Assembly: GCF_964656455.1 (NCBI RefSeq)
Contig: NC_135714.1
Location: 123,560,131-123,624,130, forward strand
DNA from: Halichoerus grypus
Taxonomy: Eukaryota; Chordata; Mammalia; Carnivora; Phocidae
Reading direction: 5' to 3'
DNA length: 64,000 nt
Shown: positions 47,295 to 57,005 of the stretch, one piece after another
Layout of the letters: each line of letters opens with the position of its first letter
How positions within the stretch are numbered: position 1 is the stretch's first letter
Position numbers and translations under genes: made by a program
Notes under the pieces: model-generated
The model's database searches: none
What the model saw: the letters and a program-made list of their open reading frames with translations, nothing else
What the model was told of the DNA's origin: nothing

Positions 47295-49144
47295 GGGAGG
47301 AGTAGGAGACCTGGATTTCGTCTCCTCTCAGGAATTCAGCTGGATAGGGATCAAACCATTCTGAACACCTACAAACTCAACAGGAGATCGAAGAAAAGAA
47401 TAGCAACAACTCTCTGAACAGAAAAGCGACCACTTTCTGGAAGGTAGGACGTGCGGAGAAGTGAATCCGAGGCGTTATTCGGGAGGATAGACAGCGGGGG
47501 AGGGGCCTCCGTCAGCCGCTTCTGGCAAGTGATAGAGCCATGGAGCACAAAATCGGAACTTTTAGAAGTCTGCTCCGCTGAGGGACGTCACTCTGGTGGC
47601 GAAGTGGGGGGTGGAACCCTCGCGGGACAGTGTGGTCTCAGGACCCTTGGGGTCACAGAAAGACCGGGGGTGCCTGAGTGCGGCAGAGCTCCCAGGTATC
47701 GGAGCGGGGAAGCCGGCTGCAGAGACGGAGCCCAGGCGCGGGCTCTCAGCTCGGGGTTGCCATAAACCGTGATCCGCGGCACAGTCGGGCCACTGCTCCT
47801 CCAGCAGGGACCCAACAAGCGGCAGATCCAGGGAGACTCACCTTCTTCCCCCGGGAGGAGCGGTGCGGGAGCGCACCGCAGGGATCTGCTGGGTTTGGAG
47901 ACTCCACCCGGGGTCGGGTGCCAGATAGAAAGGCGCGGTCACAGGCCGGGTGAGCGCGGAGTGTGGCCGGAGACCGGGGAGACGGGAGTGACTGACTGCT
48001 TTTCTCTGGGGACTCGCTGAGGAGCGGGACCCCGAGTTCTCGGCTCCGCCGGGGCGGAGACTGGGAGGCCACCATTTTCACTCTCCGCCTCCAAAGCTGT
48101 ACGGAAAGCTTGCAGGGAACAAAAGCTCCGGAGAGCAAACCCGAGCAGATTACTTAGCCTGGACCGGCAAGGGCGGGGCAATTTTGCCTCCGGCAAAGAC
48201 ATTTGGGAACCACGGCAACAGGCCCCTCCCCCAGAAGATCAGCGAGAACAGCCAGCCAAGACCAAGTTTACGATCAATGAGAACGGCAGAACTCCAGCGC
48301 TAGGGGAATACTGCACATAGAATTCATGGCTTTTTTACCATGATTCTTTAGTCTTTCAAAGTTAATTATTTTTTTTAACTGTCTTTTTTTCTTTTTTCCT
48401 TTTTTCTTTTTTTTTGAATTTTTCTTTTTGCCTTTTTCAACCAACATCTTATCAATCACTTTTTAAAAAAAAAAAACATTTTTATTTTTCATTTTTAAAG
48501 TCATATTCTATCCCTTCATAGTAGTTACCCGTATTTTTGGCATATATATATAAGTTGTTCTCTCTTTAAAATCTTGAGATAGTTTCTTCTAACAGATCAA
48601 AATATACTCTAAATCTCTAGTGTATGGTTTTTTTCTACTCCCCTGCCTGATCACATTCTCTCCCTTTTTTCTTTCTTTCTTTTTTTTTTTTAATCCTCTT
48701 CTTTCTTTTTTCAAAAAACTTATCAAATCCTTTTTTAAAATTTTTTATAATTTCCATCTTTACAGTCATATTCCATCCCTTCATCATATCAACCCTTATT
48801 TTTGTACATATATAAGTTTTTCTTTCTTTAAAATTTTGGGAGGGACCTTCTTTTAACAGACCAAAATACACCCAAAATCTAGTGTGTGGCACTGACCTTA
48901 TAATCCAGCCTGATCATATTTGATCACATTCTGTTTTTGTTTTGTTTTGTTTTGTTCTGCTTTTGTTTGTTTTTATCTTTATCTTTTTCTTTTTTCTTTT
49001 TTTCTTTCCTTTTCTTTTTTCTCTCTTTCCCTTTCTTTTCCCACTGCTTCAGGTCTTTTCTGATTTGTTTAGAGTATATTTTCTGGGGACGTTGTTACCC
49101 TGCTAGCATTTTGTTCTCTCATTAATCTATTCTCCTCTGCACAA
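47295..49144 (+). promoter_or_regulatory. L1 5' UTR with internal promoter region
   Basis: The first ~950 bp (to about 48240) are GC- and CpG-rich, unlike anything else in the window, as expected of an L1 internal RNA polymerase II promoter. A 'gaggccaccattttcac' block at about 48065 contains a reversed YY1-like core (AAAATGGTGG); its role is speculative. The second half is T/C-rich with a tandem duplication. Antisense open frames are present (see findings). Confidence 0.75.
48501..48935 (+). repeat. Tandem ~265-bp duplication in L1 5' UTR
   Basis: Two diverged units: unit one from 'tcatattctatcccttcat' (48501) to 'tgatcacattct' (about 48660), unit two from 'tcatattccatcccttcat' (48766) to 'tgatcacattct' (about 48932). 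Matching intermediate landmarks are 'tatataagtt', 'ctttaaaat', 'aacaga(t/c)c' and 'tctagtgt(a/g)tgg' in the same order. Confidence 0.85.
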
Positions 49145-50041
49145 ATGACAAGACGGAAAAAATCACCTCAACAAAAAGAACAAGAGGTAGTACCGACTGC
49201 CAGGGACCTACTCAATACGGACATTAGTACGATGTCAGATCTAGAGTTCAGAATCATCACTTTAAAGATACTAGCTGGGCTTGAAAAAAACATGGAAGTT
49301 ATTAGAGAAACCCTTTCTGGAGAAGTAAAAGAACTAAAATCGAACCAAGTAGAAATCAAAAAGGCTATCAATGAGGTGCAATCAAATATGGGGGCGCTAA
49401 CTGCTAGGATAAATGAGGCAGAAGAAAGAATCAGTGAGATAGAAGACCAAATGATGGAAAATAAAGAAGCTGAGAAAAAGAGAGATAAACAACTACTGGA
49501 TCACGAGGGCAGAATTCGAGAGATAAACGATACCATAAGACGAAACAACATTAGAATAATTGGGATCCCAGAAGAAGAAGAAAGAGAGAGAGGGGCAGAA
49601 GGTATAATGGAGCAAATTATAGCAGAGAACTTCCCTAATTTGGGGAAGGAAACAGGCATCAAAATCCAGGAAGCACAGAGAACCCCTCTCAAAATCAATA
49701 AAAATAGGTCAACACCCCAACATCTAATAGTAAAACTTACGAGTCTCAGAGACAAAGAGAAAATCCTGAAAGCAGCTCGGGAGAAGAGATATGTAACCTA
49801 CAATGGTAGAAACATTAGATTGGCAACAGACTTATCCACAGAGACCTGGCAGGCCAGAAAGGACTGGCAGGACATATTCAGAGCACTAAATGAGAAAAGT
49901 ATGCAGCCAAGAATACTATATCCAGCTAGGCTGTCATTGAAAATTGAAGGAGAGATAAAAAGCTTCCAGGACAAACAAAAACTAAAGGAATTTGCAAACA
50001 CGAAACCAGCCCTACAACAAATATTGAAAGGGGTCCTCTAA
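49145..50041 (+). CDS. L1 ORF1 protein (RNA-binding chaperone), intact
   Basis: Uninterrupted 298-codon frame for the L1 ORF1 protein, which coats L1 RNA as a trimer in cytoplasmic ribonucleoprotein particles. Residues about 1-40 are a basic, low-complexity N-terminus (MTRRKKSPQQKEQE). About 40-130 form a heptad-rich coiled coil (KSNQVEIKKAINEVQSNMGA). About 134-230 are the RRM (NNIRIIGIPEEE, then IVKLTSLRDKEKILKAAREK). About 235-298 are the C-terminal domain (QPRILYPARLSLKIEGEIKS, ending LQQILKGVL). The C-terminal two thirds align well with other mammalian ORF1 proteins. It is about 40 residues shorter than the human protein, mainly at the N-terminus, so probably complete for this lineage. 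The ATG follows a T/C-rich leader, and the ORF2 start lies about 80 bp past its stop. Confidence 0.95.
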   Translation: MTRRKKSPQQKEQEVVPTARDLLNTDISTMSDLEFRIITLKILAGLEKNMEVIRETLSGEVKELKSNQVEIKKAINEVQSNMGALTARINEAEERISEIEDQMMENKEAEKKRDKQLLDHEGRIREINDTIRRNNIRIIGIPEEEERERGAEGIMEQIIAENFPNLGKETGIKIQEAQRTPLKINKNRSTPQHLIVKLTSLRDKEKILKAAREKRYVTYNGRNIRLATDLSTETWQARKDWQDIFRALNEKSMQPRILYPARLSLKIEGEIKSFQDKQKLKEFANTKPALQQILKGVL

Positions 50042-50122
50042 GCAAAGAGAGAGCCTAAAAGCAACATAGACCAGAAAGGAACACAAACAATATACAGTAA
50101 CAGTCACTTTACAGGCAATACA

Positions 50123-53100
50123 ATGGCACTGAATTCCTATCTTTCAATAGTTACCCTGAATGTAAATGGGCTAAATGCCCCAATCAAAAGACACAGGCTA
50201 TCAGATTGGATTAAAAAACAAGACCCATCGATATGCTGTCTGCAAGACTCATTTTAGACCCAAAGACACCCCCAGATTGAAAGTGAGGGGGTGGAAAACC
50301 ATTTACCATGCTAATGGACACCAAAAGAAAGCTAGGGTGGCAATCCTTATATCAGACAAATTAGATTTTAAACCAAAGAGTGTAATAAGAGATGAGGAAG
50401 GACACTATATCCTACTTAAAGGGTCTATCCAACAAGAAGATCTAACAATTGTAAATATCTATGCCCCTAACATGGGAGCAGCCAATTATATAAGGCAATT
50501 AATAACAAAAGCAAAGAAACACATCGACAACAATACAATAATAGTGGGGGACTTTAACACCCCCCTCACTGAAATGGACAGATCGTCTAAGCAAAAGATC
50601 AACAAGGAAATAAAGACTTTAAATGACACACTGGACCAAATGGACTTCACAGACATATTCAGAACATTCCATCCCAAAGCAACAGAATACACATTCTTCT
50701 CTAGTGCCCATGGAACATTCTCCAGAATAGATCACATCCTAGGTCATAAATCAGGTCTCAACCGGTACCAGAAGATTGGGATCATCCCCTGCCTATTTTC
50801 AGACCACAATGCTTTGAAAGTAGAACTCAATCACAAGAGGAAAGTCGGAAAGAACTCAAATACATGGAGACTAAAGAGCATCCTACTGAAGAATGAATGG
50901 GTCAACCAGGAAATTAAAGAAGAATTTAAAAAATTCATGGAAACCAAAGAAAATGAAAACACAACTATTCAAAATCTTTGGGATACAGCAAAGGCAGTCC
51001 TAAGAGGAAAGTATATAGCAATACAAGCCTTTCTCAAGAAACAAGAAAGGTCTCAAGTACACAACCTAACCCTACACCTAAAGGAGCTGGAGAAAGAACA
51101 GCAAATAAAGCCTAAACCCAGCAGGAGAAGAGAAATAATAAAGATCAGAGCAGAAATCAATGAAATAGAAACCAAAAGAACAGAAGAACAGATCAACGAA
51201 ACTAGGAGCTGGTTCTTTGAAAGAATTAACAAGATTGATAAACCCCTGGCCAGACTTATCAAAAAGAAAAGAGAAAGGACCCAAATCAACAAAATCATGA
51301 ATGAAAGAGGAGAAATCACAACCAACACCAAAGAAATACAAACAATTCTAAGAACATATTATGAGCAACTCTATGCCAGCAAATTAGATAACCTGGAAGT
51401 AATGGATGCATTCCTAGAGATGTATCAACTACCAAAACTGAACCAGGAAGAAATAGAAAACCTGAACAGACCTATAACCACTAAGGAAATAGAAGCAGTC
51501 ATCAAAAATCTCCCAAAACACAAAAGCCCAGGGCCAGATGGCTTCCCAGGGGAATTCTACCAAACATTTCAAGAAGAATTAATACCTATCCTTCTGAAAC
51601 TGTTCCAAAAAATAGAAATGGAAGGAAAACTTCCAAACTCATTTTATGAGGCCAGCATTACCTTGATCCCAAAACCAGACAAAGACCCCATCAAAAAGGA
51701 GAATTACAGACCAATATCCCTGATGAACATGGATGCAAAAATTCTCACCAAAATACTAGCCAATAGGATCCAACAGTACATTAAAAGGATTATTCACCAC
51801 GACCAAGTCGGATTTATCCCTGGGCTGCAAGGTTGGTTCAACATCCGCAAATCAATCAACGTGATATGATACATTAACAAAAGAAAGAACAAGAATCATA
51901 TGATCCTCTCAATAGATGCAGAAAAAGCATTTGACAAAGTACAGCATCCTTTCTTGATCAAAACTCTTCAGAGTATAGGGATAGAGGGTACATACCTCAA
52001 TATCATAAAAGCCATCTATGAAAAACCTACAGCGAATATCATTCTCAATGGGGAAAAACTGAGAGCTTTCCCCCTAAGGTCAGGAACGCGGCAGGGATGT
52101 CCACTATCACCACTGCTATTCAACATAGTATTGGAAGTCCTAGCCACAGCAATCAGACAACAAAAAGAAATCAAAGGCATCCAAATCGGCAAAGAAGAAG
52201 TCAAACACTCACTCTTTGCAGATGATATGATACTTTATGTGGAAAATCCCAAAGACTCCACCCCAAAACTGCTAGAACTCATACAGGAATTCAGTAAAGT
52301 GGCAGGATATAAAATCAATGCACAGAAGTCAGTGGCATTCCTATACACCAACAACAAGTCAGAAGAAAGAGAAATTAAGGAGTCGATCCCATTTACAATT
52401 GCACCCAAAACCATAAGATACCTAGGAATAAATCTAACCAAAGAGGCAAAGGATCTGTACTCAGAAAACTATAAAATACTCATGAAAGAAACTGAGGAAG
52501 ACACAAAGAAATGGAAAAACGTTCCATGCTCATGGATTGGAAGAACAAATATTGTGAAGATGTCAATCCTACCTAGAGCAATCTACACATTCAATGCAAT
52601 CCCCATCAAAATACCATCCACTTTCTTCAAAGAAATGGAACAAATAATCCTAAAATTTGTATGGAACCAGAAAAGACCCCGCATAGCCAGAGGAATGTTG
52701 AAAAAGAAAAGCAAAGCTGGCGGCATCACAATTCCAGACTTCCAGCTCTACTACAAAGCTGTCATCATCAAGACAGTATGGTACTGGCACAAAAACAGAC
52801 ATATAGATCAATGGAACAGAATAGAGAGCCCAGAAATGGACCCTCAACTATATGGTCAACTAATCTTTGACAAAGCAGGAAAGAATGTCCAATGGAAAAA
52901 AGACAGTCTCTTCAACAAATGGTGTTGGGAAAATTGGACAGCCACATGCAGAAGAATGAAACTGGACCATTTCCTTACACCACACACAAAAATAGACTCC
53001 AAATGGTTGAAAGACCTCAATGTGAGACAGGAGTCCATCAAAATCCTAAAGGAGAACACAGGCAGCAACCTCTTCGACCTCAGCCGCAGCAACTTCTTCC

Positions 53101-53936
53101 TAGAAACATCGCCAAAGGCAAGGGAAGCAAGGGCAAAAATGAACTATTGGGACTTCATCAAGATAAAAAGCTTTTGCAAAGCAAAGGAAACAGTCAACAA
53201 AACCAAAAGACAACTGACAGAATGGGAGAAGATATTTGCAAATGACATATCAGATAAAGGACTAGTATCCAAAATCTATAAAGAACTCATCAAACTCAAC
53301 ACCAAAAGAACAAAGAATCCAATCAAGAAATGGGCAGAAGACATGAACAGACATTTTTCCAAAGAAGACATCCAAATGGCCAACAGACACATGAAAAAGT
53401 GTTCAATATCGCTCGGCATCAGGGAAATCCAAATCAAAACCTCAATGAGATACCACCTCACACCAGTCAGAATGGCTAAAATTAACAAGTCAGGAAATGA
53501 CAGATGTTGGCGGGGATGCGGAGAAAGGGGAACCCTCCTACACTGTTGGTGGGAATGCAAGCTGGTATAGCCACTGTGGAAAACAGTATGGAGGTTCCTC
53601 AAAAAGTTGAAAATAGAGCTACCATATGATCCAGCAATTGCACTCCTGGGTATTTACCCCAAAGATACAAAAGTAGGGACCCGAAAGGCTACGTGCACCC
53701 CGATGTTTATAGCAGCAATGTCCACAATAGCCAAACTGTGGAAAGAGCCAAGATGTCCATCGACAGATGAATGGATAAAGAAGATGTGGTATATATATAC
53801 AATGGAATATTATGCAGCCATCAAAAGGAATAAGATCTTGCCATTTGCAACGACGTGGATGGAAACGGAGGGTATTATGCTGAGCGAAATAAGTCAAACA
53901 GAGAAAGACATGTATCATATGACCTCACTGATATGA
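50123..53936 (+). pseudogene. L1 ORF2 (endonuclease-reverse transcriptase), disabled
   Basis: Encodes remnants of the ORF2 replicase, which in active L1 nicks DNA and copies L1 RNA at the nick. The start ATG is at 50123 ([20 protein letters not shown]). A 2-base loss near 50247, in the conserved LQETHF stretch around an endonuclease active-site glutamate, shifts the frame. The main frame then runs from about 50175 with the endonuclease motifs [10 protein letters not shown] (50538) and [10 protein letters not shown] (about 50797). A TGA at 51867-51869, probably a CpG-decay CGA-to-TGA change, cuts the frame just before the reverse transcriptase core. The FADD catalytic box (52215-52226) and downstream sequence remain open. 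A TAG at 53568-53570, just after the C-terminal cysteine motif ([18 protein letters not shown]), removes the last ~120 codons, which stay open to 53936. Three lesions, so inactive. Confidence 0.94.
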
Positions 53937-54410
53937 GGAATTCTTAATCTCAGGAAACAAACTGAGGGTTGCTGGAGTGGGGGCTGGGGTGGGAGGGATG
54001 GGGTGACTGGGTGATGGACACTGGGGAGGGTATGTGTTCTGGTAAGCGCTGTGAATTGTGCAAGACTGTTGAATCTCAGATCTGTACCTCTGAAACAAAT
54101 AATGCAATATATGTTAAGAAAGAAAAAAAGAAGAAGAAGAATGTAGCAGGAGGGGAAGAATGAGGGGGGGGAAATCAGAGGGGGAGAAGAACCATGAGAG
54201 ACAATGGACTCTGAAAAACAAACTGAGGGTTCTAGAGGGGAAGGGGTTGGGAGGATGGGTTGGCCTGGTGATGGGTATTGAGGAGGGCACATTCTGCATG
54301 GAGCACTGGGTGTTATGCACAAACAATGAATCATGGAACACTATATCTAAAACTAATGATGTAATGTATGGGGATTAACATAACAATAAAAAAATTAAAA
54401 AAAAAAAAAA
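53937..54410 (+). other. L1 3' UTR and poly(A) tail
   Basis: Two related modules, each starting near 'aaacaaactgagggtt' (about 53955 and 54217), are separated by an A/G-rich tract (about 54114-54142). The end is A-rich with an aataaa signal near 54385. Confidence 0.85.
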
Positions 54411-54771
54411 AAGAAAGTGTAAAAAACAAGCCACAGACTGGGAAATATTATGCCTATACCCAGCAAGGGACACCTATCTTGAATATATATATATATTTAA
54501 AAGAACCACTACAAATCAAAGAGGTATATACCCAACAGAAATGCATACAGATGTTCAACAGTGTACACTCAAATGTTCACAGGAACACTAAGTATAATAG
54601 CCAGACTATCCAAATACAGACCAACAGTCAAATGGATAAACTGGAATGAAGTCACAAAATGCAATATTCTTCAGCCAATGAGAATAAACAATCTATAATT
54701 ACCCAACTATATAGATGAGTCTCACAAAAATGCTGGATAAAAGAAACCAGACACAAAAAAGTATAGGCACA

Positions 54772-54869
54772 GGGTGACTGGCTGGCTTGGTCTGAAGTGC
54801 GTGCCACTCTTGATCTCACGGTCATGAGTTCAAGCCCCACGTTGGGTGTAGAGCTTACGTAAAAAAAAA
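54772..54869 (+). mobile_element. Short tRNA-type SINE
   Basis: Starts gggtgactggctggcttgg, B-box-like 'gagttcaagccccac', then an A-tail. Perfect 17-bp duplication aaaaaagtataggcaca at 54755-54771 and 54870-54886. It inserted in the old L1 3' part. Confidence 0.92.
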
Positions 54870-55137
54870 AAAAAAGTATAGGCACAATATGATTCCATCT
54901 TTATAAAGCAAAACATCACAAAATAAAACAAAAAAAGATTTTAAAAACCCAGATGAAAGTAATCTATACTGTTAGAAGTCAGAATAATGATCAGCCTTGA
55001 GGGAGGGTAAGGAAACATAAAGAGGATTTTTATTTGGTTGCTGGTTATATAGGTGTGCTCAGTTTGTGTAAATTCAGTGAGCTTTTCACTTATGATATAT
55101 GGGCTTTACTGTTTCAATATAAAAATTAAAAGTTAAA

Positions 55138-55549
55138 GAAAAAAGACCCAGACCTTTCTGCTCTGTCATGTTGTGTGTGTCCATGATGTCTGCAGCAGCT
55201 GCAAGCATCATGTTCTCACACAACAATGTCCAAAAAGGCTTTCTCCACTTTTAATTATGAAGGAAAATATTTTCCAGAAGCTATCAGATTTCCCATTGGC
55301 CATGTCTGGATCACATGTCTAAGCACTAACTGAAAGGAAAGTGGAAATGGAGAATCAGGCATTTTCTATTTTTATGGTGGAAAGTGGTCTCCGTTGGCAG
55401 GGAAGAAAGATGGAGGAATGCTGCATAGGTAATCAACACTATCTGCTACCCAGGATTATTATTAATGGCCTCTTAACTAGTCTTGCCAGTCACTTGTCTT
55501 CCTCCAGTCTAAGCTTGGATTATCAGCAGAGTCATGTGATAAAAATGTA
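55138..55549. other. Unclassified intronic sequence
   Basis: No gene recognised. Open frame 55341-55550 has no recognisable product. Confidence 0.35.
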
Positions 55550-55700
55550 AAGCTGAAAAACCTTTCGTTAGCTTCTTATTTCAGTAAGAATAAATCCACA
55601 ATCCTTAACACAGTTGATAAGGCCCTGTGTGATCTGGTCTCTGCTTACCTCTTCAGCCTTAGCCTGAATGGTCTCTCATCTATATTTTAGCCATATAACC
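55550..55700. repeat. L2-like ancient LINE fragment
   Basis: 'aagaataaatccacaatcc' and 'aaggccctgtgtgatctggt' are the same repeat type as 17440-17650. Confidence 0.45.
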
Positions 55701-56080
55701 TGCAGTAATGCAAAAACAAATTTACAGTGTACAGGAAACTGGCTCTGAAAATACTCCAAAGATAGAGAGCTGACAGATATTAATTGTATGTCATTTAAAA
55801 TGGGTCAACTGTCATGGATATATACCATCATGGATATCTATGGTTATATATATGGGAGCAAAAATTTAAAAATTTTTTAACAATCTGCTTGGAAGACGAG
55901 AAAACAAAAGAGATAGAAAATCAGTGGCTCAATGCAGGAGGTATCATAGGTAATAAAAGTGAACTCAGAACAGAGAAAACAGAGAGGAAAAATATGAAAG
56001 AACCTAAGAGCACCTCCCAGAACTAAAGGACAGGTGCCTCCTCACTGATGGGATCCACTGAGCACCCAGCACAATGAAGG

Positions 56081-56082
<2 letters not shown>

Positions 56083-56113
<31 letters not shown>
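56083..56113. repeat. (AC)n microsatellite
   Basis: About 15 uninterrupted AC units. Confidence 0.95.
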
Positions 56114-56114
<1 letters not shown>

Positions 56115-56139
56115 GCATGGCATAGCAGCATGAAATTTC

Positions 56140-56560
56140 TGAACATCAAGGGTAAGGAGATTATAAAAGCTTCTACAGAGAAGAACTGATTACATGCAAA
56201 GCATCAGGAATCAAAAGTGGTATTATATTTCTAAACTTCTACACTGAAAACTATGAGGCAATGGAGAATGTGGTTAAAATTCTGATGAAAAATTATTTTC
56301 AAACTAGAATTCCATACCCAGCCAAATCATCCCTCGAGGGTGAGATTAAAACAAACTTTTCAGTCATGCAAGGTTTCAACAATTTTACCTCCCATGTGGA
56401 GGATACATTCCACCAAAAAAAGAAGTAAATCAAAAAGATGAAGACCTGGGATCCAAGAAACAAGGGATCTACCAAAAGAGAAAGGGAAGGAAATTCCCAG
56501 GATGATGTTAAAGGGACGCCTTAAGAAGATAGCTGTCAGACTGGGTCCTCTGAGAAAGAG
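56140..56560 (+). repeat. Old L1M/HAL1 fragment
   Basis: 'actagaattccatacccagc', 'tcatgcaaggtttcaacaat' and 'acctgggatccaagaaacaa' match the region shared by half-L1 and old L1 elements. No frame survives. Confidence 0.55.
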
Positions 56561-57005
56561 ACACCAAGGCATGCATAGAAGTTAGAAATTAGAAATGCCA
56601 GAAATGTATTAGGGGAAACATTTGTGAGAGAACATGGGGAGGGAGCCCGGGAGTCTAGCAGAGCTGTCAGTGATGCAGGTCTGACCCCAGGGGAAGGAGA
56701 CAGGCAGGGAAGGATGGTTGGAAGGTTGGGTGGACACGTGTTAGACTGCAGGGCAGTTCTATGGAAAGTTCAGCGAGGCCATCGGGGATTCCTTGAGCCA
56801 AGACTGCCTGTCAGAGGACTCCAGAGTCCCCAGGAATGAGCTGCTTTAGTACCCCTGCTGTCTCAGTCACCGGCTGGGGGCAGCCTGTGGGAGGCATGGC
56901 CTCAGCACAAACGTGGTGATGGATTTCAGAAAGCAGCAGCTGGGGCCATCAGTCAGTTACTCCCCACAGTCAGAGATCTGAGAGGAACATTCTCATGGCC
57001 ACCTG
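56561..57005. repeat. Possible unclassified LTR-like repeat
   Basis: GC-richer block ('gggtcctctgagaaagagac' to 'gatctgagaggaacattctc') that stands out from its surroundings and looks like a dispersed laurasiatherian repeat. Ends and family not determined. Confidence 0.3.

Larger units (their letters stand above)
47295..54410 (+). mobile_element. L1: Full-length young L1 retrotransposon
   Basis: A 7.1-kb element starting gggaggagtaggagacctgg and ending in a poly(A) at 54410. A perfect 17-bp target duplication, aagaaagtgtaaaaaac, lies at 47278-47294 and 54411-54427. It has a 1.85-kb 5' UTR with a CpG-rich first half, an intact ORF1, a broken ORF2 and a two-module 3' UTR. Intact duplication, retained CpGs and few lesions indicate a recent insertion. 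It lies in the ANAPC10 last intron, antisense to that gene. With ORF2 disabled it cannot move itself. Confidence 0.96.
45740..55137 (+). mobile_element. Old L1M, split by three later insertions
   Basis: Diverged L1 ORF2 sequence runs 45740-47277 ('attacagacccatctttctc' RT region; 'aacaaaacaagatcatcacc'). It resumes at about 54428 ('acagactgggaaatattatg') and continues to a 3' end near 55137. It is interrupted by a tRNA fragment (47134-47172), the full-length young L1 (47295-54410) and a SINE (54772-54869). No frame survives. The left end is approximate. Confidence 0.7.

Noticed and set aside
48274..48892. Lysine-rich antisense and Phe-rich sense frames in the L1 5' UTR
   Set aside because: They arise from the T/C-rich composition of the region; no conserved protein pattern.
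52892..53245. Alternative frames overlapping L1 ORF2 (both strands)
   Set aside because: Shadows of the ORF2 coding sequence; the ORF2 frame carries the recognised domains.
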